Source: Planctomycetaceae bacterium (lineage in GTDB: Bacteria; Planctomycetota; Planctomycetia; Pirellulales; Pirellulaceae). From it: DNA of 64,000 bases. The position numbers and the translations under genes were made by a program. The notes beneath the pieces were generated by a model. The model searched no databases, was not told the DNA's origin, and saw only the letters and a list, made by a program, of their open reading frames with translations. Location: positions 162,092 to 226,091 of the forward strand of contig PAPJ01000008.1 of NCBI GenBank assembly GCA_002709045.1, written 5' to 3'. Positions within the stretch are counted from its first letter, which is position 1. Each line of letters begins with the position of its first letter. This document shows, piece after piece, positions 29,401 through 38,214 of the stretch.

Positions 29401-32400
29401 AAGCCCGAAAATTCATTTACATCCAAACGCGAAAGTCCTTGCACCGCATCAATAGTGACATCAAGCATAGGACTACGACGAACCAGAATAACGCCTTTTT
29501 GTGATACAGAGTCGGGCACGGAGACAACCGGAACTTCAAATTGGTCTGTTTCCTCTGCCGGCAAAGGCCGGTAACGAACCAGACTTACGCGTAGTTGAGC
29601 AGTATTTTGAGCAGCCTCCAGCATTTCCACGCTAATATCCTGATTACCGGCCTGATCATCAACCACTTCCCAGCTTCGAATATTTGCACCTTTGACGGCC
29701 TCCACTTTCATCCCCACTGGAACACGCAAACGGAATAAGTCTCTCCTGCTATTTCGAAAATTGAGATTCACAAACCAGTCGGCATAAACACCGTCTTCCT
29801 GAATATCCACAATCAATTCAGATTGACTTGTCAAATCACGATCTGTCAGACTTTCCTGGATAACCGGACGCCAGCGAAAATCAAAACTACCATCAATCCC
29901 CAGTGAAGATTCCACTTCTTCATTCGCTTTAGTTGTACGGTATTCACTCCGCCCACTATGATTATTCCATCTCAATTCTGTATTTGGTTCCAGAACAGTC
30001 AAGTTCATTAAGCCGCTGGCACCTATCGGAAGCTTGCCACTTGCAATACGCCAGCCACCTTGCCGAGCAACAGGCATTCTCAGGCCAATTCTTAATGTGT
30101 GATGACCTTTACCGGAAACGAATAATTGGTGAGTTGGTACTGCAGCCGGAGCAACTGGAACTTTCTGTTGTTGAGCTTGCTGCTGTTGAAGATCAGCATC
30201 AGGTAGCGGACGATCTGGCATACCAACTTTCATTTGCGCAGGCTGATCATCTAACATCGCATATTCAATGATCAACTCGCCTAGCATCAACCCAATCGTC
30301 AACTGACGATCTGAAAATACTTCAATACCTAACCGACCTTCAAGAAGTAGACTATTGTCTTCGTATAAAGATGTGGAATATTCAACACCACTCAATGCAT
30401 ACTTAACAGGTAAATACTCGTGCTCCAACGGTATTCCAGGGTACGCTCGCTTAAATAATTCTGTGTACCGCTGTAATGGAATCAACAACTGCTGATTACC
30501 ACTGGTCTGAACAGGAAGCTCTGCAGGATCATAGGGAACAACAACAGCGTTCTTCGGCACATTTACCGGAACCACATCGTTAGGTTGCTGAGCCTGAGCG
30601 GAATTCACCACTGCCAGAATTAATAAAAAGAGGCCGGTTCTCAGACCAAGCTTGCTACAAACAGCATTGCAAAACCAGCTAAGTCCGGGACGCATCATGT
30701 GATAGATCAAATAATAAATCAGCAGCAGAATAACTGCGGCGAACATCATTTCAGCCACACTACGATATGCCGCTAATTGCGGCACAGCCGAAATCGCAGC
30801 AGCAGCTAACAGTACTAGTACCATATAACGACGCTTTGTTTTTGTTTCTCCACCGAGTAATATACCAATCGACAGGACTAATAATCCCACTACCCAACTG
30901 AGGACTATTACAAAGTTTTTTCGCACAATTTGACCTTCTACGACTGCTTCTCCACCTAGATTTCCGAATTCATAAAGCAAGTGATTTGCAGCAGATCGGT
31001 AGGAAGAACCAGAATCAACCCTTGCCACTAAATCGATATTCAGGCTATTTCGGCCTTCCAATGCCCATGCAAGTCCGGATTCCCGCCCACCACGACCGAG
31101 TTCAACTTGTGTTTCTTCGGCAGTCGCCTCACTTTCTTCAATTGTCTCCATGGATTCGGCCACTTCGTCAGCAGATTCTTCAGGCACATTTACAGACTCA
31201 GCTACATCCCTCTTGAGAAACGCTTCCTCTGAAAATTCCATGCTGGCACCTTCCAGTACAGCATCATCGACCGGTATGGGTGGAGCGGCTAATGCCTGAG
31301 GTTCCTCGATGCTAACATTCGCCTGATAATCAGCGGCACTATCAACTGCATCGGCTGCTAAAAAATGGACTCCCCCGCTAGCCAAGAACAGGGCTCCTCC
31401 CAGATATACGGCCTGGGGAATTTCCTCATCAACAGGATTATCTATTAGTTTGATGACTTCGCTATTACTCATACTGAGGCGATAGCTTGCTGGCACCATC
31501 ATTCGCCATTTAACGCGTGCCGATTCAACACGGAAGGCATTCCCAGAATCTTTATTTCTTTCATGCTCAAAGACTTCAGGAGCACGTAGCTGAAATTCAC
31601 CGGAAGGTTCTTGAGTTTCTTCATACACGATACGCAGTTTACGGAAATTACCAACCTTTGGCTCTGCCGTGGATAAATCCACCAAAAACTGCAGACTTTC
31701 CTTGTCACCAACCTTCTGTGGTTTGACTGTGACCGACTCATCGACAACAACACTCCAAAGCACTGCCGTTGGATGGGATAACTTAACACGGACATAATCC
31801 GCTCTGGTCAACATCGAGTACTCAGCGACCGTCTGATAAACACCATGTGAAGCTACGTAGGTCAACAATTCCGCGCGCTCAATCAGCACAGCTGGAATTG
31901 GTGTTAAATCTGGATAGTCAATAGCTACATCAAGCATGGGAGCATCCCCGGTATATCGGTAGGCTGCAACGCGGTGCTTTCCTACCACATATCCGTTCAC
32001 GGCTAATTCCCCAACGTCGACCTGTTTACCGTCAGTTGTTTCCACAACCACCTCAAGTTCAGGTGATGCTTCCACTGAAAAAACACCCGACTGATAACCG
32101 GCACCAATCACTTTAGGGAAAGCTGGTATAAACTCAGCCTCCTGTTGATCAACCTGCTGATCATACTGCACTCCCAAGGTAACGTTACTAAAAGCCGGTT
32201 GGCTTAACCTTACTTTCCAGATTCGCTGTTCTCCCTGTTCTACTGAGGAGAACTGCTTCACCTGCGTTCCTGCCTGTCCCGTGATGGTGATATTTTCAGG
32301 CGTCGTATCAGCAGGAAGCGAAAATGCCACCTCTTCAATTTGCGAGCGTTGAACATTGATCGCAATTTCGTGATATGTGTTGTGAACTCCCTGTTGTACA

Positions 32401-34235
32401 TCGAAGAACGAAGCCAACCGGGAAGCAAACAGGGGCGGGACACGACCAACCACTGCCGAGACGGCATACTCAGCCGTATCATATTGATACGCCAAATCGA
32501 CCGGGCTGGATAATGAGGCTCGTTTACGATCTGATGCTGACAAAGGAAATGCACCTTCCACCATATCAGCCCGAATCTCAAACACATCCTGATATTGCTC
32601 GATCGCCCGAATTCCAATCACGCCAAAACTTCGGTAGGTATCCTCCACAATAAAAGTTGGAGTTTCCAGTGTGTATTCGTCCCAATTACCAAGCCAGCCA
32701 TCGGGCACGCTGTCTGCAACAAGAGTCACGCGATGCAACTGACCAAATGACCGACTATCAGGAAACTTAACATGCAGTCGACGAACACCTTTCTCATCAC
32801 GTGTCTGATGATAATTGAGTTGATTCTCTTGCTGGTCAACAATCGCTTTAACATCCCAACCTTCCGGAGCCTGAACATCGAATCCGAACAGGTTATCCAA
32901 TGCAGGATATAAGATAAATTCCACTGAAGCCTGTTGACGGTCCCTTAGCAGAGTCAAAATTGTATTCGTCTGAACATTCAACTGGTTTTCGGGCTGCAAC
33001 ACTTTCGCTGATAACTCAAAGCTCTTCTGGGGAACATAAAACGTCGCGAGAATCTGCAGTGGTGGTGCCCCTGGCTCCACAACAAAAATGGATTCAGGCA
33101 GGGCATTTTCCAGAACGGCATTGTTAAGTGGGATTGCACCCTCGGCGGTCAATGAACTAATCGCTAAACGTCGTTCTGCTAAAAGACCAACCACGCCCGT
33201 GGATGTCTCAACACCGCGGGCATTGATCATTGGAAAAGTCCACTCTCCCCATGTAGGAGATGTTTTAATTGCTGTAATCCGGACTGCCACAGGCTTGGTT
33301 TGCGGCGATCTAAACTCAACGGTTAATTGCTGTGTATCATCCACGGAGGCAACAGACCAACGTTCCAGATCAGGTGAATCCACATTGGTCACTTCAAAAC
33401 CAGCTGGAATCTCGTACTCAAATTCAGAAGTTGCTCCCTGCAGTATTTCCATCGAATAAGTGGCGTGTATTCGCTCCAATGATTCATTAAGTTCATCAAC
33501 GATGACGCTGCGGGCAATAATCTGACGTTCCGTTTGAAGTCGCTTGTTGTTGAGTGACATTGTGACGGACATTGGACCTGGTTTTGGTAACAACTCAAAT
33601 TTTGTGACACTGGACTCTTCATCAACCTGACGCTCAATAACACTGGCACCCGACTTAATCTCAATATTTCCGGGGACTGTCATTGCGATCGATTCATTGG
33701 CCGCATGCGGCAGTTCCAGAGCAAAGGACTGTTCAGCGGCAGCATGACGAACAGGAGTTGCCAATTGCATCGTCATTGTAACTTTCCCTTTTTGCTGGAG
33801 CAGAATACTGACAACCTGAGCATTGGTTCTCACAACAGGGGCATGTTTACCGTCAATCTGTACCCTAAGAATGGAAACTCCAACAAACTTCAAAGGTAAT
33901 GACTGAAGACCTTCGTGTAGAGATTCCACCTCCATGGTCGCTGTAATCGCCGCGAAGTCTTCATTTAACAGAAATTCATAACGCGCTTTTCGAACAACCG
34001 TCTTTTGGGGTGCTGTATCTCCCGGCTTTATATCAGCTTTTTTCAACAGTGACTCATATTCACTACGAGGCAAATAAATACGCTCGACAGGTCCCGCCAA
34101 AACAGACTTTAAGTCCTTGAAGGGTACATAAATCTCACGCGACTTATCCTGTGCCTGAAGCGGATTCAGTAGGAAACAGTACAGTAGACTGCACACTGTC
34201 AGCAGGTCTCTGGTTTTCAGGAACGTTAACTTCAT
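26481..34235 (-). CDS. Giant exported membrane protein made of two fused modules
   Basis: A 2584-residue protein of unknown function. It has a signal peptide (to about 29, PLQAQ), module one (34-1180) and module two (1217-2584). Each module opens with a related motif: EIYVPFKDLKSV...IYLPRSEYESLL at 34-65, and VVVPYDPAELP...LLIPLQRYTELF at 1231-1263. Long beta-rich ectodomains follow, then three hydrophobic segments each. An acidic linker spans about 975-1040. A signal-peptide-like stretch (GLFLLILAVVNSAQA, ending at 1215) sits at the junction. A Gln/Asn-rich linker (about 2190-2420) and a Gly-rich patch (DFGGGMGGMGGGLGFGG) precede the C-terminal helices. I find no known catalytic motif. The start overlaps the preceding paralogous gene by ATGA. 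Confidence 0.85.
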   Translation of the reverse strand: MKLTFLKTRDLLTVCSLLYCFLLNPLQAQDKSREIYVPFKDLKSVLAGPVERIYLPRSEYESLLKKADIKPGDTAPQKTVVRKARYEFLLNEDFAAITATMEVESLHEGLQSLPLKFVGVSILRVQIDGKHAPVVRTNAQVVSILLQQKGKVTMTMQLATPVRHAAAEQSFALELPHAANESIAMTVPGNIEIKSGASVIERQVDEESSVTKFELLPKPGPMSVTMSLNNKRLQTERQIIARSVIVDELNESLERIHATYSMEILQGATSEFEYEIPAGFEVTNVDSPDLERWSVASVDDTQQLTVEFRSPQTKPVAVRITAIKTSPTWGEWTFPMINARGVETSTGVVGLLAERRLAISSLTAEGAIPLNNAVLENALPESIFVVEPGAPPLQILATFYVPQKSFELSAKVLQPENQLNVQTNTILTLLRDRQQASVEFILYPALDNLFGFDVQAPEGWDVKAIVDQQENQLNYHQTRDEKGVRRLHVKFPDSRSFGQLHRVTLVADSVPDGWLGNWDEYTLETPTFIVEDTYRSFGVIGIRAIEQYQDVFEIRADMVEGAFPLSASDRKRASLSSPVDLAYQYDTAEYAVSAVVGRVPPLFASRLASFFDVQQGVHNTYHEIAINVQRSQIEEVAFSLPADTTPENITITGQAGTQVKQFSSVEQGEQRIWKVRLSQPAFSNVTLGVQYDQQVDQQEAEFIPAFPKVIGAGYQSGVFSVEASPELEVVVETTDGKQVDVGELAVNGYVVGKHRVAAYRYTGDAPMLDVAIDYPDLTPIPAVLIERAELLTYVASHGVYQTVAEYSMLTRADYVRVKLSHPTAVLWSVVVDESVTVKPQKVGDKESLQFLVDLSTAEPKVGNFRKLRIVYEETQEPSGEFQLRAPEVFEHERNKDSGNAFRVESARVKWRMMVPASYRLSMSNSEVIKLIDNPVDEEIPQAVYLGGALFLASGGVHFLAADAVDSAADYQANVSIEEPQALAAPPIPVDDAVLEGASMEFSEEAFLKRDVAESVNVPEESADEVAESMETIEESEATAEETQVELGRGGRESGLAWALEGRNSLNIDLVARVDSGSSYRSAANHLLYEFGNLGGEAVVEGQIVRKNFVIVLSWVVGLLVLSIGILLGGETKTKRRYMVLVLLAAAAISAVPQLAAYRSVAEMMFAAVILLLIYYLIYHMMRPGLSWFCNAVCSKLGLRTGLFLLILAVVNSAQAQQPNDVVPVNVPKNAVVVPYDPAELPVQTSGNQQLLIPLQRYTELFKRAYPGIPLEHEYLPVKYALSGVEYSTSLYEDNSLLLEGRLGIEVFSDRQLTIGLMLGELIIEYAMLDDQPAQMKVGMPDRPLPDADLQQQQAQQQKVPVAPAAVPTHQLFVSGKGHHTLRIGLRMPVARQGGWRIASGKLPIGASGLMNLTVLEPNTELRWNNHSGRSEYRTTKANEEVESSLGIDGSFDFRWRPVIQESLTDRDLTSQSELIVDIQEDGVYADWFVNLNFRNSRRDLFRLRVPVGMKVEAVKGANIRSWEVVDDQAGNQDISVEMLEAAQNTAQLRVSLVRYRPLPAEETDQFEVPVVSVPDSVSQKGVILVRRSPMLDVTIDAVQGLSRLDVNEFSGLNRLRADPEDPENVQVISRENPLGIKPLFSYQFSGNVYSLILAATEVKSRSFANLKTLVRVSPQEITLESMIRVSDGSRPVHQLQLIVPEDLVIRRLSAPGLVEWAEDSYQAVVGKAKLVTVLLGQGIQGGLNVILEGKLERKLDKMTTSVPYLAVLGVESQDGETVLLSDPSFDVELLDIQQGESVAMASMFGWLKSNQRPLARNALKFRGPNYSAKFQLVPRNTSIDCRTFTNVHVTDRAVEETILLEYVVSNAGQQHFTFRLPKYMRGKSVIYAQYVQRVIWEDEDKDSDYVTVKILLEDEVLNEYRVLVQMDRQAGVDALAPIPVVLGDNVAVLAQFVSLESSGDQISEEADSLKGLEKLNRQSVRWRDLTAILGDRISEAFAVTAQDPTQTVLRYSVKSNQVVNRDAAKIRLATTYLAVDYAGTYRAKLELLVDNQTEQFLETKLPPGSRLWAVSVAGEPVKPIKGLTTQDLKIPLVKTEDGELSYLVQIHYAGNLGHVLTQYGELNHLPIIKEMNIVADGSTFVKLFLPNDRRWFGFDGEGEVIGGLGLTDINGLQSKQRSAINQEIGEKLRRANQSSNSFEKIRLFNSLKAETDVNNYATQGDVQASNGQQIEELNKQVDRLIQQRQEDGSDTQPIFDNREQLNRRYLEQTNNITNNAVNQLGNNFDTPADQASKEDEQKAAESQFKKGWFEGKGLIREQRIEDGEGDSKRLYKGNTQNYQNPAKKPKSSNVTPVQPLDTQSEQQQRSRGESGQQRLQQQLRQYQMQQKESLDNRKQSNEQNESLNDNSIVEKSELNDQQRKPDSDFGGGMGGMGGGLGFGGSIDGLPGLNDQMLVAKSTGLTSIAGFVFDEQSLNGQYAQFELEYISATSEYAFSVHYVSESLIETLIRVGVGLGAILVILIGGLMIRALADSTWFVVFVAVIFLPISVFMILNWVFPVLGLVILMASATWLLKLKFASKSLKTA

Positions 34236-37200
34236 TCTTTCGGTTCCTCCGTTTCATCAGCAGTATTCGAGTCATCATCCTGATCACCGCCCGAATCAAG
34301 TTCCAATTCCTCCGAAGATTGATCCGTATTGGCGTTATGACTCAGAGAGTCTTCCTGATCTCCATTAGCGATAGATGCTTCTTGTACTGAATCTTGTTCA
34401 GTCTCTGCAGCAACGTCCGCAGAACCCGTCAGGGCGATCGGTTCTGCATTGTCATCGTCAATGCCTTTACCTTCCTCTGTCTTTTCAACATTTTCTGTAG
34501 CGGTAGATAATTCAGCCGATTGCTGCGATGATTTTTTTGAACTACCGACTAATTTTCTAGAAACGCCTACAAACGGTTTACTGATATCCTGCAACACCCA
34601 AACAGCCGTCATCATAGCGATTCCAAAGATGACTCCGCTCAATTCCAAACTACTGGTTAAGACAGGGCTGATCATGGCTACGCCCAATGATGCACCAATA
34701 ACCAACAGCAACAAAGCAAACTGCATTCGCAAACTGAGGAACAAACCGATCACCCCCAACAAGATTAGTCCGGCAAAAAGAACCATATTTACCTGAAACT
34801 GTTCAGCAAGCTTTAAGGTAAGTGGGGATTCCTGGGGATTGATTGTTGAAAAATACAATGTCCTCTTTTGATATCCCGGATAGATCGCATCGACGTTAAC
34901 TCCGGCAGTAACCTCATCGACAACCTGCTGAGCATTAAAATAATGATCTTGTCCTGTCAGAAGTAAACTTTGCAGTTGCTCTAACCAGGACCCTTCCAGA
35001 TGATCATCCCAGTCACCACTATATGAGAGTAATAGTCGATCAGTTGGAATTTCTGCTGCGACAAATATCTGATTTACAGCCTTTACATTCTGAAAAACCG
35101 GCAAGGTAATCTTTGAGGAGCCTGACGACACGTTGTATACCAACTCCACGACAAACGTTTCCCCCTGTGATTGCGTTGTCAAAGGAATGAAGTAAGAACG
35201 CTCTTCAGATGGATTTATTTCCAAACCAACGGATGCGCCGTTGATCCTCAAAGGATCATTTGTCAACTGAGTGTCAGTTGGCATTCTCAGAGAGATGCGT
35301 TGATCAACTGAACGCATCCTAAAAACAGCATGCACAGCAGCATTGTCACCTTTTGATAACTGCACGCGAACATATCCCATCTCAACTGCCGTCTTTTCTA
35401 CATCCTCCTGCTCGTAACGATTTACCTCAAGTTCCAATGCCCATTGATCACCATGAAATTCCATCGCCAGAGTTGTATCATTCGTATCACCATCCAACTT
35501 AAGATCGTGTTGCGGATCGATAGCACGCAAGCCCTCAGTAGAATCCTTAACCGGAGCAACATCGAGATTTTCAGCTTTCTTAATAGCGAGCTGTCCCCAA
35601 CTTCGATTCACGGACTGCGGTAGCAACTTTCCGACAACAACTGAATCTGTCGCATTTAAATCCAGTGCTTGCAGTGTTTGATTCCATGACAGATTAATTG
35701 TTACAGGCCCCAACAATTCCCGGTTCGACGTCAATTCCCAGGCAAGATAGCCCTCTTTAAGATCAACAGGATTCGGCTCAATAACACGCTGGGAAATAAA
35801 ATCAGACGAATCATTTCCAATCAAATCCGCAATCGCACTGGGGACGTCCAGGCGAAATGTCTTCAGACCGCTATATCGGATGTTGTAATGAAGTCCGACC
35901 TTAAAATTGACTTCGCCCTGATCTACATCTGCTACGATTAATTGTCCAACTTCGACATGTGGTTTTCTACGTTCCACGTCAAATACAGGAGCAAAGATTT
36001 CTTCTGCATATCGAAACCCTTGTGCGGGCCTGGCATTTTGAAGGATCGACAAGGGAACAACATGCTCGGCCTGAATCTCGTTGACAGCAACACTCTGCCC
36101 CCCTGCTGTATCTTTCGGTGTCAGACGTAACCCTTCAGGTGCAAGAATCAGCAGACGTCCCCGAACATGGTCCACCGAGGCGGGAACAACTCTTGCCAAT
36201 TCAAAAGTGTACTCCGTACGCACCCCCGTGGGAGTTACCAAATTTTCATCGTTGTGACGCCTTTCCAGCCCCAGATGCAGACCAACAAGGCCAAATGCTT
36301 TACGCGAAAAATTAACACGATAAACACCCGGTGCATTCTCCACCAGATGATGGTTTTCAATAATTACAGGTTGATAATCAGCGGCCTGAACACCGTGAAC
36401 TTCGCGTACGGTATATCCTTCCGGAATCTTATATTCGACCTGAAAGATACCCGCACGTTCCACATTGAACAGTGTCATCACATCGACTCGGACTTGATCT
36501 TCGAGAACCTGAATATTGACAAATTCTTCAGCACTAACACGAGGCTGCACTTTTTCAATTTTTAGTATTAATTCATAAGGAGGAGCCGCATATCGATAAA
36601 CGAAATCCCAAGCCCCCTGCTGGTTGCCTGCCTCTTGATTGTCAACCTGTAAGAGTCCCGTACGAGTGGTTACATCTGCTCTCAGATCACCTTCCGTACG
36701 GACCATCACCAGACCTTGTTGTCGGGAGACTCCCAAAGCTTCAATTTCCGGTATAACCACATCAACGGCGTCATTTTGCATTCCGACTTCAAGATCAAAC
36801 CGCTCCAGTTCGAGGTTAATATTCTGTGTCATTGTTGCCGGCTCGAATAACTCAACGTTGACAATTTGAGCATTCTCCACCAATGTAACATCCCAGCGCC
36901 GTACATTTGCATCAAAGACACCGGCAATTTTCTGTCCGGCAGGGATGCGGATTTTCAATTCCTTGAGTTCACTTCGTGTAATGGAATAAGTTAGCGTGGC
37001 CTGAGTTCGCTGTGAACCTTCTCCGATAATAACATTCTGACGTGTCTGCACAGTCGCCAGAGCTGCTAATCCTGAGGCTCCTTCACTTTTCGGAGTCCAG
37101 TCAATCTGCACCTGAGGGGTTAAACCAAAAAAGGCGATCAACACAGTTTCTGTGGTCAACTGAGGAGTTGGTGTATCGCCGTTATCCATCTCGGCACCAT

Positions 37201-37981
37201 CTCGTGTTTCAGTGGCCGCTACAAGCGGACGAACATTAACTTTGACACCCTCATCTTTGATCGTGATCTTCCAGCGATTAATGGAAGCTTGCGGAGCTTG
37301 AAATCCAACCTGATTCAACCCGGGGGATTTGGCATAGGTCTTCGCGTAAGTCAAATCCAACGTACGTTTGTCAGCCTGGCCATCTTTGTACTCCAGCAAT
37401 AAAAAGTATCCCTGTCCCGGCCGGAAGACAATTCGAGCATTCTCCTCTCCAATCTTAGCTGATGAAATAGCCGCATCGGCCAAACGCAGGGGTATTTCGT
37501 GCCACCCCTCTCCCAGCAACTGAATTGCCAATTGAGCATGGACCTCCATAACATCACCACGCACCTCTGCCGCAGACTCGATACTGGTAATCAGCGAGCG
37601 CAATGGGGGGCCCTGGTCAATCTCCGGAGATCTACTCTTGCGCGCCGAATCCCACAACTTCTGAAACTGTTCATATGGTAGAAAAACTCCACGTGCCGGC
37701 TTCTCAAAAACCTGCGGTAAGTTCTCATAGGGAACATAAATAATCTGTTCCTTAAGCGGGTCACTCTTGTCGCCATCATCAATCTGCTCAGCTGGTGGAG
37801 CTGCTTGTTCAGCTGGTGGAGCAGCTTGCTCAGCTGGTGGAGCTGCTTGTTCAGCTGGTGGAGCTGCTTGTTCAGCTGGTGAAGGTGATTGTTCAGCCGG
37901 TTGCGGTGCCGGCTGAGCAAACCCAAATTGAACAAAGAGAGAAAAAACTACGAGGCCAAAAGTGAATCGCTTGGAATTCAT
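34232..37981 (-). CDS. Giant exported membrane protein, single-module paralog
   Basis: A 1249-residue protein of unknown function. It has a signal peptide (MNSKRFTFGLVVFSLFVQF), a Pro/Ala/Glu/Gln repeat region (24-65), and the entry motif IIYVPYENLPQVF...VFLPYEQFQKLW at about 79-110. A long beta-rich ectodomain follows, including IPAGQKIAGVFDANVRRWDV, then three or four membrane helices (about 1060-1140) and a 90-residue strongly acidic tail. The ectodomain resembles both halves of the downstream giant protein. The ORF is open to 38074, but I start at ATG 37981 because the signal peptide begins there and a candidate promoter (38035-38064) lies inside the longer reading. Its TGA overlaps the next ATG, so the pair is translationally coupled. 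Confidence 0.83.
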   Translation of the reverse strand: MNSKRFTFGLVVFSLFVQFGFAQPAPQPAEQSPSPAEQAAPPAEQAAPPAEQAAPPAEQAAPPAEQIDDGDKSDPLKEQIIYVPYENLPQVFEKPARGVFLPYEQFQKLWDSARKSRSPEIDQGPPLRSLITSIESAAEVRGDVMEVHAQLAIQLLGEGWHEIPLRLADAAISSAKIGEENARIVFRPGQGYFLLLEYKDGQADKRTLDLTYAKTYAKSPGLNQVGFQAPQASINRWKITIKDEGVKVNVRPLVAATETRDGAEMDNGDTPTPQLTTETVLIAFFGLTPQVQIDWTPKSEGASGLAALATVQTRQNVIIGEGSQRTQATLTYSITRSELKELKIRIPAGQKIAGVFDANVRRWDVTLVENAQIVNVELFEPATMTQNINLELERFDLEVGMQNDAVDVVIPEIEALGVSRQQGLVMVRTEGDLRADVTTRTGLLQVDNQEAGNQQGAWDFVYRYAAPPYELILKIEKVQPRVSAEEFVNIQVLEDQVRVDVMTLFNVERAGIFQVEYKIPEGYTVREVHGVQAADYQPVIIENHHLVENAPGVYRVNFSRKAFGLVGLHLGLERRHNDENLVTPTGVRTEYTFELARVVPASVDHVRGRLLILAPEGLRLTPKDTAGGQSVAVNEIQAEHVVPLSILQNARPAQGFRYAEEIFAPVFDVERRKPHVEVGQLIVADVDQGEVNFKVGLHYNIRYSGLKTFRLDVPSAIADLIGNDSSDFISQRVIEPNPVDLKEGYLAWELTSNRELLGPVTINLSWNQTLQALDLNATDSVVVGKLLPQSVNRSWGQLAIKKAENLDVAPVKDSTEGLRAIDPQHDLKLDGDTNDTTLAMEFHGDQWALELEVNRYEQEDVEKTAVEMGYVRVQLSKGDNAAVHAVFRMRSVDQRISLRMPTDTQLTNDPLRINGASVGLEINPSEERSYFIPLTTQSQGETFVVELVYNVSSGSSKITLPVFQNVKAVNQIFVAAEIPTDRLLLSYSGDWDDHLEGSWLEQLQSLLLTGQDHYFNAQQVVDEVTAGVNVDAIYPGYQKRTLYFSTINPQESPLTLKLAEQFQVNMVLFAGLILLGVIGLFLSLRMQFALLLLVIGASLGVAMISPVLTSSLELSGVIFGIAMMTAVWVLQDISKPFVGVSRKLVGSSKKSSQQSAELSTATENVEKTEEGKGIDDDNAEPIALTGSADVAAETEQDSVQEASIANGDQEDSLSHNANTDQSSEELELDSGGDQDDDSNTADETEEPKE
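37785..37889 (-). repeat. Five tandem 21-bp units encoding (PPAEQAA)n
   Basis: Five consecutive 21-bp units, with a degenerate sixth to about 37910, encode PPAEQAA-type heptads just after the signal peptide of the single-module giant protein. The four leftmost (in plus-strand order) are nearly identical, with one or two differences; the fifth has drifted. This is in-frame repeat expansion of a spacer, likely variable between strains. Confidence 0.9.
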
Positions 37982-38019
37982 TACGCATCTCATCAATGAT
38001 AAATATGCTGGAAATAGTT

Positions 38020-38064
38020 CGAATAATTCGTGTCCATATACACTTTTCATTTTACGAAATTCAA
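38020..38064 (-). promoter_or_regulatory. Candidate promoter of the giant-protein genes
   Basis: On the minus strand, TTGAAT (38059-38064) and TATATG (38035-38040) are separated by 18 bp, giving four matches of six to each vegetative hexamer. Transcription would begin near 38028, on an 11-base palindrome CGAATTATTCG (38020-38030), about 47 bases before the ATG at 37981. Confidence 0.35.
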
Positions 38065-38214
38065 AGAAGTGCACGGTGAATCTTGATATATTCTGATTTC
38101 ACACCAGGCTACTGCAAAGCATAAAGCACCGGCGATATACCATTAAGACGCTATCGATTCAGTCTTTGTTCCCGAAAAATCCTACTTAATCGGAATAATC
38201 GGAATCTCAGTCAG

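Noticed and set aside
30660..30720. Internal start making the second half of the giant protein a separate gene
   Set aside because: The frame is continuous and no Shine-Dalgarno is seen before the internal Met; kept as a fused junction instead.
33088..33459. 123-codon ORF antisense to the giant gene
   Set aside because: It lies inside a strongly supported gene on the opposite strand, has no ribosome-binding site or recognisable domain, and is expected by chance in long genes.
37785..37889. Tandem repeat considered as a CRISPR array
   Set aside because: Units are contiguous 21-bp copies without spacers and they lie in frame inside a coding sequence.
37982..38074. 31-residue N-terminal extension of the single-module giant protein
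   Set aside because: It would put sequence before an obvious signal peptide and it covers the candidate promoter.
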